Origin: Halocaridina rubra
Lineage: Eukaryota; Arthropoda; Malacostraca; Decapoda; Atyidae
Direction of reading: 5' to 3'
Assembly (NCBI GenBank): GCA_037179515.1
Contig: JAXCGZ010016995.1
Span: 94,501-158,500 of the forward strand
DNA: 64,000 bases
Under the pieces are notes generated by a model. The model was given only the letters and a program-made list of their open reading frames with translations, searched no databases and was not told where the DNA came from. Positions within the stretch are counted from its first letter, which is position 1; every line of letters starts with the position of its first letter. Of this stretch, positions 1 through 11,825 are shown in pieces. The position numbers and the translations under genes are program-made.

Positions 1-705
1 CCTTCTCCTGGAGGGGAGAGAGAGAATTATAAATGAAAAAAGGAGTGATATGTTCATGATGCTTATTGTGTTTCTAAAAAAAAGGAAACACAATCTATCA
101 ATACACATAGGCCGTATTCCTCCTTTTAAGAGGAGTGGCCGAGTCAAAGCACATACCCATTCACTTTTCTTCAAAACCATGTTAACATATCCATCTTTCT
201 TTTCACAAATTTGCTACCAATTTCTTCTGTTTTTATACTTATGTTTTTGCGGTTTGTAAAATGGCTTTCTTTAACAATTAGTGCATTCTTATATTTTTAT
301 GTTCTTCATTCAGTCAAGATGTCCATATTGCGCATTAAAAAGAATCGGTCTGAAAATTTTTTTTACTTACTTGATATTTCTATATAAATATATCTATTGC
401 TGTACATGCTTTTTAAGCAAGGGAAAACATAATTCATGCAAAACATACTCAAAACATTCTTAATTTTTTCAAATAAATAAAAAGACACAATATTATAACA
501 GCATGAAAAACAATGCCTGTCACGTTGAACAAGTATATATTATTAATTTTTGGCAATGTATTATTAATTCTTTTTATGGTAATGTTACGCTATTTCTTTT
601 AAGTCTTTACTAAAGGCCAAATGTAAATATAATTTTATGTGTTACAACATAATCATACTTCATATATATAAAATATATACTTCTGTACACTTTATGTAAT
701 TATGG

Positions 706-707
<2 letters not shown>
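1..707. other. Non-coding AT-rich stretch
   Basis: No convincing gene is visible. The open frames are short and have no recognisable domain. Around 131-170 there is a short phrase (gccgagtcaaagcacata) that recurs loosely near 8723 and 23918, so part of this may be an old dispersed repeat. Confidence 0.6.

Positions 708-795
<88 letters not shown>
708..795. repeat. (TA)n microsatellite
   Basis: An uninterrupted TA dinucleotide run of about 88 bases. Tracts of this length recur through the window at 19.2, 22.4, 46.4 and 63.0 kb. Confidence 0.98.
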
Positions 796-799
<4 letters not shown>

Positions 800-2399
800 G
801 CATACATAATATTAATGTTCTATAACAATCCTAATTAATTTATATAACTACTATTGGCTAAATTCTTTGTCCTGCATCTATAAATATGATCATATGAATT
901 CAGTGCACTATCTCCAGAATTATGAGTATACATACAAAAATTAATACAGAAACTCCAAAACTTACAAATGAGTGAGGTTCCAGAAGTCCATTTGTAAGTA
1001 AAATGTTTTTTAAGTTGTGTATACATAAAAAAAAAATGCTTTACAGTACATACATATGTAGTGCTTTGTAGTGCTTAGCGTAAAGACAATTACCTACTAC
1101 ATAAAACATAAAGTAAACAGTAATAATGAATTTTAATAAGGTCATTATAATGCAATAATACAATACAGTACAATAATACATACATTAATACGAGTAGATA
1201 ATTGGTGGGTTTTTGTTGGTAAGTAGGAGAGCTTCTGTACATTAGATATTTTCTTTTACCATCTATCTTAATTAAAAAAAAAGAAATTAAACTAAATATA
1301 TAAACATTATCACATACAATCAGCACTGTACAATAAATAAGAGCAGATCTTTGGTGTTCAAGTTATGGAATGATTGCATGATGCACTCCCTTTTAACAAT
1401 TTTGCTAGTATTAGCTGCCTCAAAATATTTTCCTTCACATTGTACTTCAAAAACACCAAGTACCTGTAAATATTATTTTCAATTATTATATTACAAGGTA
1501 TAACAAAAATATTGATGTTTATATTATAAAATGGCTGACAATATCCCTTTAAATCTTCAACAACGCTTCTAAAGACTCACAAAATTTCAAAGCAGCCATC
1601 TCATATCTATTTACACTATCCTTTGAGAATATTAATAGGCAGCAATGGTAAATAGGATCAAGTAACCGAAACAAGGAGTCAGAAAAAACTCACTTTACCA
1701 AATCAGCAAAATACAGAACCACATTATAAGTCCGAATAGTATAAATATGGAATGGAAATAGATTAATGGGAGATTAAATACAAATTTTAGTTAAAAACAA
1801 GGAAAAAACTGTAATCTTAATGAAAATAATGGGAAAACATGTTCAAAGGCTTAGGGAAGGGCAAGAGATGTACACACACTAATTCAAATCTCAGCAAGCA
1901 AGGGAAGAGAAATAGAGAAGAATAAACCTGTTGGAAAGTAGATAACATAAAACATCAAGCCAAAAGGAATTAATGTAAAATGGGATAATGCATTCCTGGA
2001 CCCTACAAGATTGCATATTTAAAGCTTTACAACAGCACTTCATGCATAATTCATTTACAAAACAATGAAAATTATTAAATCTTACAAAATAAGTATAAAC
2101 ATTGTAAAAATAGATAAAATATCGAAGAAAATCTAACTTCACTTTAACTATATTGAGAAGAATTGATAGCATAAGTGGAAAGTGGTGAGGAAAGAAAAGG
2201 GGAATCCCCTTCCATGCAACAGTTGGTGAGTGCTCTTCTGGATATTTCCTCTTGCTCTTCTTTGTGATTTGGCACCACTGGACTCTTTCCATATAGATTT
2301 GTCTTTGCCTCTGCTTAAATATGTTTCTAAAATGAATAATGATAGCCTAACTAAAAAAGTTTACAATGTGCATTGCTAAAGCTTTGTCAGGGTGATATT
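796..2399. other. Non-coding stretch
   Basis: AT-rich sequence without a supported gene. A 133-codon minus-strand frame at 1891-2292 is hydrophobic and low-complexity, matches no family I know, and is judged accidental. The boundary with the Tigger remnant to the right is not sharp. Confidence 0.55.
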
Positions 2400-3606
2400 T
2401 TTCCACCAAACATTGCAGCTCAACCCATTTTGCACCTTTCAATTATCACAAAACAAGAAACTTCCTTCCATCTTTATCCTTTTGTTGTTGGTTGTGAAGG
2501 TGTTCCAGTTCTTGTGGCGAGCTCTTTCTCGTGATTTTCTGCAGTCTCCTCAACATCATCAATACCAACTTCCAAGTTCATAATTTTACACAGACAATTT
2601 CATTCACAAAAGCACCAGCCTCAGCCTAAAAGCCCTCAAAGTCTCAGTCAGCTACGCACTCTGGCCACATTTTTCTGCAGTTCGAGTTCAGGGTGTTGCA
2701 AATAACTTGCGGCAAAGATATTTCTGCAATGGAAGATGTGGAACTGATATTTTAAGAACTAATTAAGTGTAAAATGTGTGTTACAGGTTGCATCAGAAAA
2801 CTTTTGAAACAGTGCTTTAGTATAGAGCCATTTTATGTTGAAAATGACCTGTTGGTCCATGGGCTGGATTAAGTGGTGTAGTGGGCAGGAACTTCACTGT
2901 GATGATATCAAACTCCATATCCAACTCATCCATTAAATCTGGAGGGTAAGCTGTGTACTGTTCATCACAAGAAGGCACTTTAGTGGCATATTATTCTCTG
3001 TGATGTACTTTTTCAAATCTGAGGGAACTACCTCATAGATCCACTCAATAAAAAATTGTATGCATAACCATGCCTTAAAATTAAATTTCCACAAGACAGT
3101 CAATTTACTCTTTGTCACATTATGTTTTTTAAACACCTTTGGAATCTCAAAATGGTACACAAGCAAAGGCTTGACCTTGAGCTTCCCACTTGTGTCTGCA
3201 CATAACAAAAGTGTCAGCCTGTCATTTTTACTTCGAGTGATGTATGTGGCATTTCTTTACCAAAACAGGCTGGTTTCATCATAGTTGAACACTTGGAGAA
3301 GTGAATCCTCAGCATTCGAACTCACAGCTTCCCCATGCCTAAAAACCACTTTTCTTAAAAGCATGAAACCACACTTTGTTAACTTTGAAAACGTCAATAT
3401 CATTACTTGTACCAGGGTTTCTCTTTAACAAGTCACTATGTAATCGCCTCGTTTTCACAATTCAAAGCCTTAGAAAGGCTATTACCATATACCGGTTTCT
3501 AGTCTATATACAGTAATTTCATTTATCTGCGATATTTGTTTACTAATAACTTTTCCCCCATTTACAACAACAGTTCCATTGATTGTGTCATTATGATTGA
3601 AAAAAA
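2400..3606 (-). pseudogene. Degraded Tigger (pogo-type) transposase, C-terminal half
   Basis: Minus-strand remains of a Tigger-family DDE transposase, the enzyme that moves cut-and-paste elements of the pogo/Tigger group by cutting at their terminal inverted repeats. The most readable part is 2933-3208, which carries family phrases such as LLCADTSGKLKVKPLLVYH, VFKKHNVTKSKL, FFIEWIYEV and LPLKCLLVM-type residues. A DETSLFW motif containing the first catalytic Asp is readable near 3260-3290. The second catalytic motif, normally LDNAPAHPP, is degraded to MNSTQLTLQ, so the copy is dead. Frame changes and stops occur throughout. The N-terminal half is found on the same strand at 7765-8330, because a second Tigger element has inserted at 3607-3608. 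Confidence 0.8.
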
Positions 3607-3694
3607 TACAATCACCTCTCTTTTTACGCGATTTTAAATTACGCGAATTTGGAATAACGCGTATACAAAATAATAATAAATTCGAGTACGAGAA

Positions 3695-5005
3695 AACACG
3701 AGCAAGAAAAAGCGTGGCACAGTTTAGAGACTAAGCGCCCGCCTCGGTGCCATTTTCCACCACACTGCAATGTGCTCCAGTCTCGATTCACCCAGCATTC
3801 CGTGTGGATATATCGCTTGTTCTAACTGTTGTTGTGGTAAATTTTGTGTTTCCTGTGCTTTTTGCACAGTTTCATTTATCTATCATGGCCAGTAAATGCC
3901 TAGGAAAAGACTGTGGAAGTGCTCATGCTCCCAAAAGAGAGAGAAAGTCTATAAACCTTGAGTTAAAACTGCAAGTGTTGGCCCATTATGAGCGATGTTA
4001 GACTACAGCGGCTATAAAACAGTCGATGCAAATCAGTGAAAGCACGTTGCGTACCATCTGTGAAAATGTGGAAAAAATAAAGAAAAGTGCAAAAGCTGGT
4101 GTTAGTTTAAGTTTGGCAAAGTCTTCATAAGCTCGATCGGATATTATGGAGAGAATGGAAAAGATGCTATGTACGTGGGTCAGCATAAGGAACAAACAAT
4201 AAACAAACTTGCTGTTAAATGTTGTGAAGGAAAAAGCAAGTGAGATTTATGAACATTTGAAATTGCTGGTAGAAGGGAAGTAAAACCATATGCAGCTAGC
4301 CCTGACTGGTTTGCAAACTTCCAGCGTCGGTTTGGTTATCACTACCGAATAACACGAGCAAGAAAAAGCGTGGCACAGTTTAGAGACTAAGCGCCCGCCT
4401 TGGTGCCAATTTTCCACGACACTGCAATGTGCTTCAGTCTTGCTTCACCCAGCATTCCATGTGATATCGCTTGTTCTAACTGTTTTTGTGGTAAACTGTG
4501 TGTTTCCTGTGCTTTTCGCATAGTTTTATTCATCTATCATGGCCAGTAAATGCTCAGGAAAAGACTGTGGAAATGCTCCTGCTCCCAAAAGAGAGAAAAA
4601 GTCTGTAAACCTTGAGTTAAAACTGAAAGTGTTGGTCCATTATGAGCGTGCTTAGAATACAGTGGCTATAAAACAGTTGATGCAACTCAGTGAAAGCACT
4701 TTGCGTACCATCTGTGAAAATGCGGGAAAAATAAAGAAAAGTGCAAAAGCTGGTGTTAGTTTAAGTTTGGCAAAGTCTTCATAAGCTCAATCGGATATTA
4801 TGGAGAGAATGGAAAAGATGCTATGTACGTGGACGAGCATAAAGAACAAACAATAAACAAACTTGCTGTTCAAAGTTGTGAAGGAAAAAGCGAGTGAGAT
4901 TTATGAACATTTGAAATCGCTGGAAAAAGGCGAAGTAAAACCATTTGCAGCTAGCCCTGACTGGTTTGCAAACTTTCAGTGTTGGTTTGGTTGTCATAAC
5001 CAAAA
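3695..5005 (+). repeat. 656-bp direct tandem duplication of the Tigger 5' end
   Basis: The block starting aacacgagcaagaaaaagcg at 3695 starts again at 4351 and contains the same untranslated leader and the same first roughly 100 codons of the transposase. Copy 1 is 3695-4350 and copy 2 is 4351 to about 5005. They differ by scattered substitutions and small indels, so the duplication is old. Only copy 2 is contiguous with the DDE region. Confidence 0.9.
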
Positions 5006-6331
5006 AACAAGGTGAGAGCGCATCAGCTGATTTCCTAGCAAACTGAAGGCCATCAAAGACGAAGGGGGATACACGGCTATGCAATTATTTAATATGGACG
5101 AAACTGCTTTATACTAGAAACAAATGCCAGACAGGATGTATATTTCCACAGAAGAAAAACGTGCTTCGGGATATAAAGCAGCAAAACATCGCCTCACGCT
5201 GCTGCTTGGTTGTAACGCTGAGGGCGACTTGAATCTGAAGCCTGTAATGATTTATCACTCGGAAAACCCTCGTGCACTGAAGGGTTATTATAGACAGCTA
5301 TTTCAGGTGCACTGGTACACAAATAAGAAAGGATGGACGACTGGGAGCATTTCTAAAGATTATTTCTTGATACATCTCCCAAAAGAGTTAGAATTTCATT
5401 GCAAGAGTCATGATATACCCTTCAAAATTCTTCTCATATTGGATAATGCACCCGCCCATCCTCTGTCATTTGCTGATCTGAATCCGAATACAACTTCATA
5501 CTCGAACCAAAGGACCTGGGGGTAATGCAAATGCTGAAATTGCATTACCTTTGGTATTTGTTTAAAGACCTCAGCAGGATGACTGATGTTATCATGGCTG
5601 ACCTTGAAAGAGCCGCTGATACCTCCAATCTCACGGTAATAGAGATAAAGAAAAATGCGGTTAAGGATTACTCGAAAAAGTTTAACATAAAGAATGCCAT
5701 GTGGTGTGTGAAGGATTCTTGGGTTGAAGTTGCACAGTCGTCTTTGATTGGGGCATGGAAGGAGGTCTGCCCACAATATACATACTCATTTAGGGGTTTT
5801 GATCTCAATGATTGGCTTTCAAAGACGAAACTTGAGTGTCTTCAGCTCGCACAATGTGTGGGATTCTCTGACGTTTACGAGGATGTGGATGCCCTGGTTG
5901 CTTCCCATATGGAGGAATTGACTGCTGAGGATATGGACCATATGGAAGCTTAGTGACAATGTGAGGAGGAGGAGGAGGAGAAAATGGAGGCAGCAGTTAC
6001 AATTCATGGGAGCCCCATGCAAACACTCAGTGTGAAGGATTTGACTCAATTTTTCCACTATCTAGAGAAGGCCTTGGATATTTTGGATAAGAAAGATCCT
6101 AATATAGAGAGTGGAGGCATGATGTACCGAAGGGTCATGCATGTTGTTGGCTGCTACAATGAACTTTTGCAAGAAAAGAGGACTGCATGGCAGGCAACTC
6201 TTTATGCCTATTTCTCATCTAAAACAAGTGATTCTGATGACCCTCAGCCCAGCACATCTAAGCAGCATGAACCCCAGCCACAACTGGGGATTAGCTCTCT
6301 CCCTTCCTCCTCCTCTTCTCCTATCGCTTAA
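3885..6331 (+). pseudogene. Tigger transposase (CENP-B-like DNA-binding and DDE domains), broken
   Basis: A Tigger/pogo transposase in several pieces. The N terminus (ATG at 3885, and again at 4539 in a tandem duplicate) starts MASKC and resembles the CENP-B/psq helix-turn-helix (KSINLELKLQVLAHYE), followed by a region with stops. The DDE core has MDETALY at 5094, with an in-frame TAG just after it. The second Asp is in LDNAPAHP at 5442. After a frameshift near 5500, the third Asp is at 5513 in the KDLGV block, about 24 codons later and slightly short for the family. The C-terminal part runs 5525-5953 and 5984-6331 and ends in an acidic, Ser/Pro-rich tail (YFSSKTSDSDDPQPSTS). At least two stops and one frameshift make it non-functional. 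The family call is secure. Confidence 0.85.
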
Positions 6332-7500
6332 GTCACCTGCTCACCGCCACCATACTCGTCCCAGTATGCCTGTTGCCCACCGTATATAGAGTGAGTGCAC
6401 CTGTATAATTTGTTTATTTTTTCTTATTTGTTATATCTGTAATACTGTTATATTACAAGGTAGGTGGGCAATGATAGTTTAGAGTGAGGCCTGACAGCTG
6501 CAGCTGGTTTACCCCAACTGCTTCATCACATGGCAACTCTCCTTACACTTGTCCATCACAGTTTGCAGAATGAAAAAGTTGATATATGCCAAGACTTTTG
6601 AAAACAAAAGTTGAAGTTTCCTAGAGATATGCGAAGCATGTTGAGTATTCTAGAGTTGCTTCTGTTTATTTTTTTGTTTATCTGTACCCTTTATATCTTT
6701 AATATTTGTTTATTTTTGCAGCTAAGGGTTAACTCTCCCACTTTCCCCTCCTCTCCTACCACTTAAGTTACCTGCTCACCGACACCATGCTCGTCCCAGT
6801 ATGCCTGTTGCCCACGGTATATAGAGTGAGTAAACGTGTATAATTTGTTTATTTTCTTATCTATTATAAATTTAATAGTTATATTTCAGCCGTTGCAAAA
6901 TGAAAAAGCTAAATATGCCAAAACTTGCAAAAAAAGTTGAAGTTTCCTAAAGTTATGCGAAGCATGTTGAGTTTTCTAGAGTTGCTTTTGTTTATTTTTT
7001 TGTCTATCTGTATCCTGTATACCTTTAATATATGTTTATTTTTGCAGCTAGGAGTTAGCTCTCTCACTTCCCCCTCCTCTTCTCCAGCCTCTCCTTCCGT
7101 AAGTTACCTGCTCACCGCCAGCACGCTCGTCCCAGTATGCCTGTTGCCCACTGTATATAGAGTGAGTATACCTGTATAATTTGTTTATTTTTTTTAGATA
7201 TTATATCTTTAATACTGTTATATTTCAGGCGTTGTAGAATGAAAAAGCTGAATACCTGTATGCCAAAACTTGCGAAAAAAAAGTTGACGTTTCCTAGAGA
7301 TATGTGAAGTAAGTTGAGTTTTCTAGAGCTGATTTTGTTTATCTGTACCCTGTATATCTTTAATATATGTTTATTTTTGCAGCTAGGGGTTAGCTCTCCC
7401 ACTTCCCACTCCTCTTCTCCTCCCGCTTAAGTCACCTGCTCACCCCCACCACGCACGTCCCACTATGCCTGTAGCACACCGTATAATACAGTGAGTTAAT
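6288..7500 (+). repeat. About 330-bp tandem repeat in the Tigger 3' region
   Basis: A unit containing a pyrimidine-rich Ser-coding stretch (tagctctcccacttcc), then cacctgctcaccgcc, gtcccagtatgcctgttgccca, gtatatagagtgagta and a T-rich part ending tttatttttgcagct. It starts near 6289, 6725, 7054 and 7388. The first interval is about 435 bp, the others about 330 bp. The excess is a roughly 105-bp insertion at 6455-6562. Each unit ends in a good splice-acceptor-like string (tttttgcag). Confidence 0.85.
6455..6562 (-). mobile_element. Short insertion matching the 3' end of LINE-R
   Basis: This segment (cagctgcagctggtttaccc, then catggcaactc and tgtccatcacag) is absent from the other units of the tandem repeat. 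It closely matches 12424-12530, the 3' terminal region of the LINE-R remnant. It is best read as a very short, dead-on-arrival LINE insertion, or as part of a SINE that shares that tail. Confidence 0.65.
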
Positions 7501-7764
7501 TTGTTTATTTTTTTGTTTATCTGTATATCTTTAATACTGCATCTGTTTATTTTTATCTTACATATGAATTTCAGCTCGCTTATGTACTTGTGAAATGTGT
7601 TTAACTAGCTTTTTTCTTGGGTAAAGTGTTTATACACGCTTGTGGAAAGTATCTATGTCTATTAACAATATTCCTTATGGAAATAAACCCTTTAAATTAC
7701 CCGAAATGTGATTTACACGAGCCTTTTTAGAACCTATCCTCGCATAAAAAAAGAGGAGACTCTA

Positions 7765-8330
7765 CAGACCGCAGTGTTGCTTCATAGCACCAATATCCTG
7801 AGAACTGCTTGGCATCTTTATATGCGTGAAACATTTAAAAAATATAATAAAAAAGGGGGGCTGTTCCATCACACTTGCAATGATTTTCTTGGAATAATTT
7901 TGGAATGCCTCTGCTGTCTCCATTTTTGCCAATGCTGCTTTACCCGTGATCTTCAAATTATCCAGGTTATGGCACTTTATAAAACTATGTAGCCATTCCT
8001 AGCTAGCTTTAGCTCTACATTTTCAATGTGCTAAGTTTCCAATGATATTTCAGATAGCTTAAGGGCCTGTTCAAGCATACCTATCAACAGAGAAATATTC
8101 TTGCAACATGTTTACAAACCACATATTAAATGCTCTCCTGGTTTTAACAAGCACTGTATCATGGACCTGGGAAACCACTTTTGATATTGCATGGGTAACA
8201 CTAGTATTATTACCAATCTCTTTCTCCCATATCTATTGAATGAATGCTAGACTAATATTCCCCCCATATTTGCATAGCTTCAGGTGTTGACACAATTTTC
8301 AACTAATCTAACATTTCTAATAACAAACAA
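7765..8330 (-). pseudogene. Degraded Tigger transposase, N-terminal half (continues at 3606)
   Basis: Read on the minus strand this resembles the middle of the Tigger transposase: a block like KVVSQVHDTVLVKTRRAF near 8130-8200, then LDNLKITGKAALAKMETAEA near 7900-7965. The latter fits the family pattern in which a (K/V)TGEAASADVEAAE-type stretch precedes the DDE core. It joins the fragment at 2400-3606 once the inserted element 3609-7762 is removed. Many stops and frame changes are present, so there is no function. The outer end of this older element is not identifiable. Confidence 0.65.
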
Positions 8331-10727
8331 ATCACAGATATAGATCTAGCCTTGTTGGGCTTTCCATCACAGCTCTTAGCACATAATTTCTTTTGTGATA
8401 TTTCACATGAGGGTTAAAGAAAATGTGGCACAATTCATGAATGCGACATAGGCAACATACAGAGTGACACTCCACCTTACTCCAATAACTGGTGGACAAA
8501 ATCTGACTAACATGTGATTTTATCCACGCTCGTTCGACTGCATGCTGCCATCTCATTGTTCAATCGAAATGTAATCTGCTCGTTTCATGCTTGTTTCTCC
8601 GTAGTTTTGAAAACATTATTTTTCCTTAATATATAGTTACAACAGCTTAAGTCTTTTTTTATGTAAGCTATGGGACAACTGTACAGTTGTTCACATACTA
8701 TGCTGTGATTTGTGACTTATTGGTTGAGTCAAAGTACATACCAATTTACCTTGTTTTCATCAATGCTGACACAATTATTTTTAATTTTCAATTATGATAC
8801 TATTCTCCTCCCATTTATTCTAACTCATTACACAATCAAGCAAATTCAGACCCAGTGCTAAGTTTCAGGTTGGATTTTTTCTACCAAATCCACCTTGTAC
8901 GACTTAACTTTTCACAAGAAGAAAATATATATATAATGGGGATTCAAAACCCCTGCTTGGTACCACCAGTCCACTTTTACAAAACGAAGAACACTCAAAG
9001 GTGGTATTTTTATCAATCACCTCAAGAAAACAAAAGTTAATGTGAATGCTACTTGAAAAACCTGATTAATGGCAAACACAAAACTGTTTAAAGTATTATC
9101 ACATGAAAATGAGGCTTTGAAAGAAAGGCAGAAGCAAGATATAGTTGTAGCACAAGGCCCAACTGTACACCTACCAAAACCGGGACCCAAACCAATCTCG
9201 TGGACCTACTGATAGAGAGAAAGATTGAATGAACTCTGGGAGGTAGAGGCAACTCAACTATTTACTTGGTTAGATTCTACTAATCTCTAAAACCAGGGAA
9301 AAGTAGACAGGTATGCATGTCTCTGCTATTTTAAACTGCAAATGATTACCGAGAATGTTCAAAGGCAAACTGAAAGTTAGAATTTGTAAAAAATACATTT
9401 AACACCAGTACTTGTTAATAATAATAATAATAATTAAAAGATAGTATAACACTAGAGAAGACTAGATAAGAACCACAAAACTGATACCACAAGGTTTTTT
9501 CCCCAAAACTAATACCACAAGCACTTTTTTGTCACTAACCATGATTTATTGGTTACAAGACACAAAATTTAATGAATTAACTATTTTCAAGATTATTCTA
9601 CAGGAATAAAAGCTTTCAAGAATTCCTTGTATGATGATACACTTTAAAATAAATGATATAATTTCTGGTATGCTGAGCTAAGGTATGGATACCCTTAGGA
9701 AACTGGGAATAGAATATAACGTGATCAAAACGAAACTAGACTTGTATATATGTATATATATGTGTACCAAGTTATATAAACATGTTTTCCCATTTTCTAC
9801 ACCAGAAAATGACATTTCAATACATGCATTATCATAAAAAAAATATTAAAAAGTCGTCAAACTTTACCTTTACACTATAGGCAGCTTTGCAACCCTCTTG
9901 AAAGGAAGTTTAATGAATTCAACATTTGGATACATCTCACAGAGCTGCCTCACACAATTTTATCATTAATAAGTACATAACGTGTATGAAAGTACAGAAG
10001 TAGCACATATATACACATATCCTACTCCACTTCTAGGAGAAAGAATAAATATAAATAAAGCATTTCAAAAGAACTATCAATTTTAGTAAGGGTGTGCCTT
10101 CTGCTCTCTCTATTCTGAACTGACAAAATGATAAATTACCGGATGCAGTTCTCTGATATTAAATTTTTAAATAATGATGCTTACATAGCTAAAGATACGA
10201 TTTAGCAATCTTTCAAACAAGAATTCAGTTTGAAAATGATTAAAATCTCATAACACTAATTGGTGAACTCTTGCACCAATTCCTCCCCAGTGAGGAGAAA
10301 GTGTATGAAAGTCTATATGATTTAGTGAATGGAAAACTATATGATTTAGTGAAAGAGTGTCTGCAATTGGTATAGATTTACAAAGTAACTGCCCCAAAAC
10401 AAATCGCATGCAACAGAATTGGATACTGTGACCAGGATCAATAGTAGATACTTTACCCTATTATACTATGGACCAAAAACCTCTTATACATTAAATCATT
10501 CACACTGCATTAATGTCAAACTTACCTAGACCTTTCCACTAAGCAGCCTGTTCAAGATGATATATCATCCCTAGGTGGTGAAATGTGAAAAACGCTAACT
10601 GATATTTCCACAGATATGTCTGCAGTTTTTCAAACCGCATCGGGTAAATATGAATATCTCAAGGCTAAGTGAAATAGGGGTTATGGTGATTCATGGTTTA
10701 ATCTCATCAATAATGTATGCACGATTA
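8331..10727. other. Non-coding stretch
   Basis: No supported gene over about 2.4 kb. Short simple repeats occur: (ATA)n near 9417-9435 and a TA/TG mix near 9746-9765. The minus-strand frame at 8332-8556 has no family resemblance and overlaps the worn end of the old Tigger copy. Confidence 0.55.
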
Positions 10728-11012
10728 CAGTAATCCCTCGCTACATCGCGGTTCACCTATCGCGAATTCAGTGCATCGCGGATTTTTTTAGAGAGAGAAA
10801 AAAAAAATTATTGACACCAGGACGGGCCAAAACATTATAAAATAAAAGAGCCTTTATCAGGCTGTAAAGAGAAACAGAGATGGAGAGTGTAATGACCTGT
10901 CAGATGTGAAGGGATTCTAAAAGATGCGTAATGAATATCCAGTTCTCTGCTGGGTTTTAATATCCCTCTGCATTACTTTCATGATGTTTATTCCAATATT
11001 TCTCCTTAGATA

Positions 11013-11015
<3 letters not shown>

Positions 11016-11075
<60 letters not shown>

Positions 11076-11162
11076 GCGACAATAATTTTCCTTTGATGAT
11101 GATTGTGGAGATTATCACTATTATTATTATTGTTGTTATTATTATTATTATTATTATTATTA
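11016..11162. repeat. (TTA)n runs inside the foldback element
   Basis: Two TTA/ATT trinucleotide runs, about 11016-11075 and 11120-11162, separated by a short unique stretch (gcgacaataattttcctttg). The inverted counterpart of that stretch sits near 11464-11490. Confidence 0.95.
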
Positions 11163-11277
11163 AGGGCTCATCATATTTTGTACATCTGTTGGTTTATTTA
11201 CTTTAATAACTGTGTACAGTGCCCCTCCCTAGTTGGCTGGGACAAAGAGAGTGTGGGGGGGTTGGGTAGAATAGAAT

Positions 11278-11280
<3 letters not shown>

Positions 11281-11355
<75 letters not shown>
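11281..11355. repeat. (GA)n microsatellite in the foldback loop
   Basis: A continuous GA run of about 75 bases inside the loop between the two inverted arms. The Arg-Glu repeat frame across it is not a gene. Confidence 0.97.
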
Positions 11356-11357
<2 letters not shown>

Positions 11358-11825
11358 CTTTAATTAACTCTTGTTCATTCAACCAAAACTACATTATTTA
11401 TGGTAAAACTAATGGTTTAATTACAAAGTCGTAATAATAATAATAATAATACTAATAATCTACACAATCTTCATCAAAGGAAAATTATTATTGCCAATAA
11501 TAATAATAATATCAAAGGAGAATTTTTGGAATAGACATCATGAAAGTAATGCAGAGGTATATTAAAACCCAGCAGAGACTTGGATATTCATTATACATCT
11601 TTTATAATCCCTTCACATCTGACAGGTCCTTACACTCTCCATCTCTGTTTCTCTTTACAGCCTGATGAAGGCTGTTTTATATTATCATTTTTTGGCCCGT
11701 CCTGGTGTCATAATCATCTTTATTTTTTATCTTTTTTTATTTATATATTTTTTTTATACGTGTTCCTAGTTCGCGGAAATTCACCTATTGCTGAACTGAA
11801 CCCCGGTGATAAACGAGGGGTACTG

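Larger units (their letters stand above)
3609..7762 (+). mobile_element. Tigger-like DNA transposon with TIRs and TA target duplication
   Basis: A 4.15-kb cut-and-paste element. The left end reads CAATCACCTCTCTTTTTACG. The reverse complement of the right end reads GAGTCTCCTCTTTTTTTATG. The two are imperfect terminal inverted repeats, and both are flanked by TA (3607-3608 and 7763-7764), the target duplication of the Tc1/mariner/pogo superfamily. Inside are a broken transposase gene and a tandemly repeated 3' region. The element interrupts an older minus-strand Tigger copy. Boundaries rest on TIR similarity and the TA pair, so they are fairly secure. Confidence 0.85.
10728..11825. mobile_element. 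Foldback (long inverted repeat) DNA element, about 1.1 kb
   Basis: The left end reads CAGTAATCCCTCGCTACATC. The reverse complement of the right end reads CAGTACCCCTCGTTTATC. Both ends are flanked by TA (10726-10727 and 11826-11827). The arms are similar in inverted orientation for about 300 bp: for example ggacgggccaaaa, ggctgtaaagagaaacagag, gacctgtcagatgtgaaggg and gggttttaata on the left reappear inverted at 11530-11705. The loop carries (TTA)n, (GA)n and (AAT)n runs. There is no transposase, so this is a non-autonomous element, probably moved by a Tc1/mariner/pogo-type enzyme given the TA duplication and CAGT ends. Confidence 0.85.

Noticed and set aside
8332..8556. Minus-strand frame as a Cys/His protein
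   Set aside because: No spacing of Cys/His fits a known finger, and it lies at the worn edge of the old Tigger copy.
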